Below are positions 16,589-21,301 of a stretch of 21,301 bases of DNA, one piece after another. Under the pieces are notes generated by a model, which made no database searches, was not told the DNA's origin, and worked only from the letters and a program-made list of their open reading frames with translations. Within the stretch, counting starts at the first letter, position 1. Every line of letters starts with the position of its first letter. Source of the DNA: Pseudomonadota bacterium (GTDB lineage: Bacteria > Pseudomonadota > Gammaproteobacteria > Burkholderiales > Burkholderiaceae_C); assembly GCA_023410975.1 (NCBI GenBank), contig JAEYPG010000254.1:1-21301 (forward strand), given 5' to 3'. Position numbers and translations under genes: made by a program.

Positions 16589-17482
16589 TCACAAGTCCAG
16601 CGGCATCCTGCGCAGCAGCTCATGGAAGGCCTCGGCCGCCGGCGAGAGGCTGCCGCGCGAGCGGCGCAGCAGCACCACCTTGCGCTTGACCGTGGGCTGC
16701 GCGATGGTGATCTTGCGCAGGCCCGGGCGGTCGCCCTCCCTGAAGGTGGACGAGGGCAGGATGGCGCTGCCCACGCCGGCGGCCACGAGGTTCAGCGCCG
16801 TGGCGTGGTGCTGCACCTCGTAGTTGCCCTGCAGCCGGATGCCGCGCTTGGCCAGCTGGTAGTCCATGAACACGCGCGTGGCCACGAAGCTGCTGACGCC
16901 GATGAGGTCGACATCGCGCATGTCGGCCCAGGTGACGGTCTTGCGGCCCTGCAGCGGATGCGGCTCCCGGCAGATGAAGGCCAGGGGGTCGGAGAACAGC
17001 GCCGTTTCCGCCAGGTCCGCGTGCGCTTCCTCGTGCACGGCGATGCCCAGCTCGGCCTGCCCGCCGAGCACCGCCTCGCGCACCTCGCTCGACGCGCCGT
17101 CCAGCAGCCGGATGCGGTTGTCGGGGTGCGACTCGGCATAGCGGCGGATCACCCCGGGCAGCACGTGCGAGGTCATGGACGGGATGCAGGCCAGCGTGAA
17201 GTTGCCCTTGGCCCGCTGGGAGATGTCCTTGAGCCGCTCCACGGCCGCGGTCATCTCCTGCACGATGCCGCGCGCCTGGGGCAGGAATTCGCGCCCCACG
17301 GCGGTGAGCTCGACGCGGCGCGTGGTGCGGTCCAGCAGCCGCATGCCGAGGTACGCCTCCAGCTTCTGCAGGCGCCGGGTCAGTGCCGTCTGGGTGATGT
17401 GCAGCTCGTGCGCGGCCTTGTTGAAACCGCCCAGCTCGGCGATGACGACGAAAGCCTGGACGCCGTCGAAATCGATCTTCAC
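16589..17482 (-). CDS. LysR-type regulator upstream of tcuAB (TcuR-like by position)
   Basis: 297 residues from the GTG at 17482, which gives the usual LysR N-terminus (KIDFDGVQAFVVIAELGGF). The upstream GTG at 17551 would add a 23-residue tail that LysR proteins lack; neither start has a good SD. The helix-turn-helix covers about residues 2-60 (FNKAAHELHITQTALTRRLQKLE, LDRTTRRVELTAVG). The effector domain shows NFTLACIPSMTSHVLPGVIRR, LGGQAELGIAV and HHATALNLVAAGVGSAILP. In Salmonella the tcu genes are controlled by the LysR protein TcuR encoded upstream; the same role is inferred here from position. Its effector-domain wording resembles that of the other LysR gene in this window (10674-11591). 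Confidence 0.92.
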   Translation of the reverse strand: MKIDFDGVQAFVVIAELGGFNKAAHELHITQTALTRRLQKLEAYLGMRLLDRTTRRVELTAVGREFLPQARGIVQEMTAAVERLKDISQRAKGNFTLACIPSMTSHVLPGVIRRYAESHPDNRIRLLDGASSEVREAVLGGQAELGIAVHEEAHADLAETALFSDPLAFICREPHPLQGRKTVTWADMRDVDLIGVSSFVATRVFMDYQLAKRGIRLQGNYEVQHHATALNLVAAGVGSAILPSSTFREGDRPGLRKITIAQPTVKRKVVLLRRSRGSLSPAAEAFHELLRRMPLDL

Positions 17483-17777
17483 GGGGTCGGGTCGGGAGTG
17501 GTTGAGCCCGCAGCGTAGCGCGCCGGCCGGCCTGGCAGCGCGCAACTGCACCGGCTGTCCCAGCTTTCCCGTCCATAAACAGCGTCAACAATGCGCCGGC
17601 ACGCAGGCCATTTCGGACCGACGGAACCGACGCCGCTGGAGTGGGTCAAGGTGGAGGCGGCCCGCCTGTCGGTGTTTGGCGTGGCCGGGCTCGAAAAGCT
17701 TCTGATCCGCCGCACACCGTTGGCGCGGCGAATGAGCCACGCACACGGGACAAGCCCACAGCCCCAAGGAGCATCCA

Positions 17778-18671
17778 ATGGTTGACGCCGTCCAGCCTGG
17801 TCCTGGACCCCTTCCCGCACGCTTGCTGCTGGCCACCGATTTGAGCGCGCGCTGCGATCGGGCACTGGACCGGGCCGCGCAGCTGGCCGTGCAATGGAAG
17901 GCCGAGCTGGTTGCGCTCCATGTCCTGGATCCCGCGGCGTCCCCAGAGCAGACGCTGGCGTGGATCGGCGGAACCAACCATGCAGCGCTGCTGCAGGCAG
18001 CGGCGCAGCAGTTGTCGCGGGACCTGGGACAGGTGAAAGTGCCGGTGGCGCTGCGGGTGGGCGCAAGCAACGACGTCGCTGCCACGGTGGAAGAGACCGC
18101 TGCGCGAGACGATGCCGGCCTGGTCGTCACCGCCGTATCGCAAGGCGGGGCGTTGCGGCAGTTCCTGCTGGGCTCGACGGTCGAGCGCCTGGCGCGCTCG
18201 TTGCCACAGCCGCTGCTGGTGGTCCGCAAAAGGCCCCATGGGCCCTACCAGCGGGTACTGGTCGCGAGCGATTTCTCGCAACCATCCCGCCAGGCCTTGC
18301 GGGTCGCCGCGCAGCTCTTCCCGGCACACGAGCTGATCGTCTACCACGCCCGGATGAAGACGCTGGCCGGTCTGGTCGATGCCGCACCGACGGAGGGTGG
18401 CGACACGCAGGCCGGGCAAGACGAGTGCGCAGCGTTCCTGGCGGCCAGCGCGCTGCCCGGCGATGGGAAGGTGCGATGCGTGATCGAGGACGGAGCCGTC
18501 GAAGTGGCCCTGGCTCAATACGTGCGCCGGCACGACATCGACCTGGTGGTGATGGGCAGCCGCGGGCGCAGCGGGGTCATGAGCCTGCTGCTGGGCAGCA
18601 CGGCGTCACGCCTGCTGGAGTGGCTGCCCTGCGACACGCTGCTGGTGCGCGAGCCGCGTGGCACTGCATAG
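17778..18671 (+). CDS. Tandem universal stress protein (two UspA domains)
   Basis: 297 residues, twice the length of a single Usp. Domain 1 (about 14-152) begins RLLLATDLSARCDRALDRAA and ends LLGSTVERLARSLPQPLLVV. Domain 2 (about 157-292) begins RVLVASDFSQPSRQALRVAA and ends LLGSTASRLLEWLPCDTLLV. Domain 2 has the full ATP-binding pattern G-2x-G-9x-G-S from G260 (GSRGR). In domain 1 the first glycines of that pattern are missing, so it may not bind nucleotide. SD AAGGAG 6 bases before the ATG. The 295-bp region before it (17483-17777), shared with the divergent LysR gene, shows no further gene. A stress-related soluble protein, with no evident link to its neighbours. Confidence 0.92.
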   Translation: MVDAVQPGPGPLPARLLLATDLSARCDRALDRAAQLAVQWKAELVALHVLDPAASPEQTLAWIGGTNHAALLQAAAQQLSRDLGQVKVPVALRVGASNDVAATVEETAARDDAGLVVTAVSQGGALRQFLLGSTVERLARSLPQPLLVVRKRPHGPYQRVLVASDFSQPSRQALRVAAQLFPAHELIVYHARMKTLAGLVDAAPTEGGDTQAGQDECAAFLAASALPGDGKVRCVIEDGAVEVALAQYVRRHDIDLVVMGSRGRSGVMSLLLGSTASRLLEWLPCDTLLVREPRGTA

Positions 18672-18772
18672 GAACGGCGCAGCAGCCCACGCTCGTTCCA
18701 CCTTCAAAACCGAAGTGAACGGCTCGCCCTGGGCCTGAACGGGTCGGCCTTCAGTGCCGGGGAAGAACCTAA

Positions 18773-19465
18773 TCAGCTCCCCGACGCCGCCGCCAGCCCG
18801 TTCTCGAAATGCGCGCGCATGAGCGCCTGCGACCGCTCCGCGTCGCGCGCCAGCAGCGCCTGCACCAGCGCGCGGTGCTCGGCCAGCGACTCGGCCACGC
18901 GGCCCTGGCGGAACAGCGAGTGGTGGCGGTTGAGCTTCATCACCTTGCGCAGGTCGTTGACGATCTGGCTGCGCCAGCGGTTGCCCGCCACCTGCAGCAG
19001 CCGGTGGTGGAACTCCTCGTTGGTGGCGAAGAAAGCGTCGCGCTGCTGCGCCTGCGCCTCCAGCTGCTCGTGCAGCTTGTTCAGCTCGGCCAGCTCGGCA
19101 TCGCTGGCATTGCGCGCCACCTCGGCCGCAGCATCGCTCTCCAGCACGCCCAGCAGGTGATAGACCTGTGACACGTCCTGCGCCGACATCTCGGTGACAT
19201 AGGCGCCACGGCGCAGCTTCATCGTCACCAGGCCTTCGACCGCCAGCACCTTGAGCGCCTCGCGCAGCGGCGTGCGGCTGATGCCCAGGGCAGCCGTGAG
19301 CTTCTGCTCGTCAATCCAGCTGCCGGGTTCGAGTTCGCGGTTGAAGATCTGCTGCCGCAGATGCTCGGCCACCTCCTGGTACAGCGGACGCTGTGCCAGC
19401 GGCGCGGCCACGGACTTGGCCACCGAGGCGGCAGTGAAGGCAGGGCTGGAAGCGGTCTCTGGCAT
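18773..19465 (-). CDS. GntR-family regulator, FadR/FCD subgroup, divergent from methylmalonyl-CoA mutase
   Basis: 230 residues. The N-terminal winged helix is at about 27-92 (PLYQEVAEHLRQQI, ISRTPLREALKVLAVEGLV at 62-80, RRGAYV). The all-helical FCD domain follows, with the metal/ligand set N149, H153, H197 and H219 (NEEFHHRLL, AEHRALVQAL, MRAHFENG). The first 25 residues are a disordered Ala/Ser-rich tail. Such regulators usually repress a neighbouring acid-catabolism gene until a carboxylate or acyl-CoA binds. Divergent placement and the inverted repeat at 19501-19520 point to control of the mutase gene. The 101-bp gap to uspA (18672-18772) holds no clear terminator. Confidence 0.93.
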   Translation of the reverse strand: MPETASSPAFTAASVAKSVAAPLAQRPLYQEVAEHLRQQIFNRELEPGSWIDEQKLTAALGISRTPLREALKVLAVEGLVTMKLRRGAYVTEMSAQDVSQVYHLLGVLESDAAAEVARNASDAELAELNKLHEQLEAQAQQRDAFFATNEEFHHRLLQVAGNRWRSQIVNDLRKVMKLNRHHSLFRQGRVAESLAEHRALVQALLARDAERSQALMRAHFENGLAAASGS

Positions 19466-19480
19466 TTTCGGGGCGTCGGG

Positions 19481-19510
19481 TTGAATTTTGAATTATGCAT
19501 CTTGTATGAT
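19481..19510 (+). promoter_or_regulatory. Promoter of methylmalonyl-CoA mutase
   Basis: -35 TTGAAT (19481-19486), 18-bp spacer, -10 TATGAT (19505-19510), in an AT-rich stretch that stands out in this GC-rich window. The inferred start near 19517 leaves a leader of about 40 bases with AGGAG (19543-19547) 9 bases before the ATG. Confidence 0.65.
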
Positions 19511-19520
19511 GGATGACAAG
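19501..19520. promoter_or_regulatory. Candidate GntR operator over the mutase -10 box
   Basis: CTTGT (19501-19505) and ACAAG (19516-19520) form an inverted repeat with a 10-base centre that covers the -10 box and the inferred start. TTGT..ACAA ends resemble sites of FadR-subgroup GntR proteins. Binding here would block the mutase promoter. Confidence 0.5.
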
Positions 19521-19556
19521 TTCGAAACGCCGCCTGAGCGCGAGGAGTCCCTACCC

Positions 19557-21301
19557 ATGTCGTCCGCCCCCGAGTTCAACCGTGCCACGCTGCAGCAATG
19601 GGCCCAGGCCGCTTCCAAGTCGGCCCCTGGCGGGGACCTGAATGCGCTGACGTGGACCACGCCCGAGGGCATCGCCGTCAAGCCGCTGTACACCGGCGCG
19701 GACCTCGAAGGGCTGCCCTTCACCGACACGCTGCCGGGCTTCGAGCCCTTCATCCGCGGCCCGCAGGCCACGATGTACGCGGTGCGTCCGTGGACCATCC
19801 GCCAATACGCCGGCTTCTCCACCGCCGAGGAGTCCAACGCGTTCTACCGCAAGGCGCTGGCCGCGGGCGGCCAGGGCGTGTCGGTGGCCTTCGACCTGGC
19901 CACGCACCGCGGTTACGACAGCGACCATCCGCGCGTCACCGGCGACGTGGGCAAGGCCGGCGTGGCCATCGACTCCGTGGAGGACATGAAGATCCTGTTC
20001 GACGGCATCCCGCTGGACAAGGTCAGTGTCTCCATGACCATGAACGGCGCCGTGCTGCCGGTGCTCGCGGGCTACGTCGTCGCGGCCGAAGAGCAAGGCG
20101 TGTCGCAGGACAAGCTGTCCGGGACCATCCAGAACGACATCCTCAAGGAGTTCATGGTCCGCAACACGTACATCTACCCGCCCGAGCCGAGCATGCGGAT
20201 CATCGGGGACATCATCGAGTACACGGCGAAGAACATGCCGAAGTTCAACTCGATCTCGATCTCCGGCTACCACATGCAGGAAGCCGGCGCCAACCAGGCG
20301 CAGGAGCTGGCCTTCACGCTCGCGGACGGCAAGGAGTACGTGAAGACCGCCCTGGCCAAGGGCCTGGACGTGGACGAGTTCGCCGGCCGCCTGAGCTTCT
20401 TCTGGGCCATCGGCATGAACTTCTACCTGGAGATCGCCAAGATGCGCGCGGCGCGTCTGCTGTGGTGCCGGATCATGAAAGGCTTCGACGCCAAGAAGCC
20501 CAAGAGCCTGATGCTGCGCACGCACTGCCAGACCTCCGGCTGGAGCCTGACGGAGCAGGACCCGTACAACAACGTGGTCCGCACCACCATCGAGGCCATG
20601 GCAGCGGTGTTCGGCGGCACGCAGTCGCTGCACACCAACTCGCTCGACGAGGCCATCGCGCTGCCCACGGAGTTCTCGGCGCGCATCGCGCGCAACACGC
20701 AGCTCATCATCCAGGAAGAGACCCACATCACCAGCGTGGTGGACCCGTGGGCCGGCTCCTACATGATGGAAAAGCTGACGCAGGAGATGGCGGACAAGGC
20801 CTGGGCCATCATCGAGGAGGTCGAGGCCATGGGCGGCATGACCAAGGCGGTGGACTCGGGCTGGGCCAAGCTCAAGATCGAGGCCAGCGCCGCGGAGAAG
20901 CAGGCGCGCATCGACTCGGGCAAGGACGTGATCGTCGGCGTCAACAAGTACAAGCTCGCCAAGGAAGACCCGGTCGAAATCCTGGAGGTGGACAACGTCA
21001 AGGTGCGCGAGGCCCAGATCGCGCGCCTACAGCAGATCAAGGCCACGCGGGATGGCCAGAAGGTACAGGCCGCGCTGGAGGCGCTGACCGCCGCCGCGCG
21101 CGAAGGCAGCGGCAACCTGCTGGGCCTGGCCATCGACGCCATCCGCGCCCGCGCCACCGTGGGCGAAGTCAGCGACGCGCTGGAGGTGGTGTTCGGCCGC
21201 CACCGCGCCGACATCCAGAAGGTGACCGGCGTGTACGCGGCCGCTTACGACAGCGCCGAGGGCTGGGACAAGCTGCGCGGCGAGATCGAGGCCTTCGCGC
21301 A
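19557..21301 (+). CDS. scpA: Methylmalonyl-CoA mutase, large catalytic chain (3' end outside the window)
   Basis: About 581 codons are present; the usual length is about 720, so the C-terminal B12-binding domain with DxHxxG lies beyond the window. It interconverts (R)-methylmalonyl-CoA and succinyl-CoA with adenosylcobalamin, finishing propionyl-CoA breakdown. Seen: VKPLYT (41-46), RGPQATMYAVRPWTIRQYAGFST (split over 67-89, with Y74 the substrate-stacking Tyr), FDLATHRGYDSDHPRV, FMVRNTYIYPPEPSMRI (R202) and SGYHMQEAGA (236-245, with the Tyr-His pair of the active site). The ATG at 19557 has AGGAG 9 bases upstream. Divergent from a GntR gene. No cobalamin riboswitch fits in the 91-bp intergenic region. 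Confidence 0.97.
   Translation, partial: MSSAPEFNRATLQQWAQAASKSAPGGDLNALTWTTPEGIAVKPLYTGADLEGLPFTDTLPGFEPFIRGPQATMYAVRPWTIRQYAGFSTAEESNAFYRKALAAGGQGVSVAFDLATHRGYDSDHPRVTGDVGKAGVAIDSVEDMKILFDGIPLDKVSVSMTMNGAVLPVLAGYVVAAEEQGVSQDKLSGTIQNDILKEFMVRNTYIYPPEPSMRIIGDIIEYTAKNMPKFNSISISGYHMQEAGANQAQELAFTLADGKEYVKTALAKGLDVDEFAGRLSFFWAIGMNFYLEIAKMRAARLLWCRIMKGFDAKKPKSLMLRTHCQTSGWSLTEQDPYNNVVRTTIEAMAAVFGGTQSLHTNSLDEAIALPTEFSARIARNTQLIIQEETHITSVVDPWAGSYMMEKLTQEMADKAWAIIEEVEAMGGMTKAVDSGWAKLKIEASAAEKQARIDSGKDVIVGVNKYKLAKEDPVEILEVDNVKVREAQIARLQQIKATRDGQKVQAALEALTAAAREGSGNLLGLAIDAIRARATVGEVSDALEVVFGRHRADIQKVTGVYAAAYDSAEGWDKLRGEIEAFA

Noticed and set aside
18672..18772. Possible terminator or dispersed-repeat copy between uspA and gntR
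   Set aside because: Only one degenerate half-arm and no stable stem with a T-run could be found.
19466..19556. Cobalamin riboswitch in front of the B12-dependent mutase
   Set aside because: The intergenic region is only 91 bp and is filled by the promoter and the inverted repeat; no B12-box-like sequence was seen.

Overview
The window is very GC-rich, densely coded DNA that looks like a Burkholderiales chromosome, most likely Comamonadaceae. This placement is an inference from gene content: two Bug/TctC-type tricarboxylate receptors, a Burkholderia-type trimeric porin, TcuA/TcuB, many LysR regulators, and a GntR gene divergent from a methylmalonyl-CoA mutase gene. No tRNA, rRNA, CRISPR array or transposase gene was seen.

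Layout. (1) 1-2427 (+): Lon protease, cut at its 5' end by the window edge. (2) 6978-2453 (-): a three-gene operon. It starts with an ATP-grasp subunit of ATP-citrate-lyase type, continues with an unusually long 903-residue partner that fuses a CoA-ligase alpha part to a citrate-synthase-like part, and ends with a hotdog acyl-CoA thioesterase. A roughly 500-bp leader (6979-7479) in front of it holds several clear repeats and no gene. (3) 10583-7480 (-): Bug receptor 1, a ModA-like orphan binding protein and a porin. A divergent LysR gene (10674-11591, +) lies beside them. (4) 16485-11606 (-): tcuA, tcuB, Bug receptor 2 and two half-size CHR (chromate-transporter family) membrane proteins. Bug2, CHR1 and CHR2 are linked by ATGA stop/start overlaps. 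A tcuR-like LysR gene lies upstream (17482-16589, -) and is closed by a strong intrinsic terminator. (5) 17778-18671 (+): tandem UspA protein. (6) 18773-19465 (-): GntR/FCD regulator, divergent from methylmalonyl-CoA mutase (19557 to the window end, +), with a promoter and an overlapping inverted repeat between them.

How the parts may work together (inference). Region 3-4 reads as a tricarboxylate uptake and oxidation locus: a porin for outer-membrane passage, Bug proteins for periplasmic capture, and TcuA/TcuB to oxidise tricarballylate to cis-aconitate. No TctA/TctB or TcuC membrane transporter is present, and a CHR pair takes that place in the operon. Region 2 could cleave citrate or a citrate analogue into an acyl-CoA and a keto acid at the cost of ATP.

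The most notable signals are four. First, the ACL-like pair keeps the three catalytic residues of citrate synthase but has Asn where ACLs have the DHGP histidine. Second, a 26-bp identical promoter element lies in front of both Bug genes, and the similarity reaches into the first codons of the LysR gene. Third, a CHR pair is translationally coupled to a Bug receptor. Fourth, the leader of the ACL-like operon carries several clear repeats. All functional assignments come from reading the sequence and remembered family motifs; no search was run.
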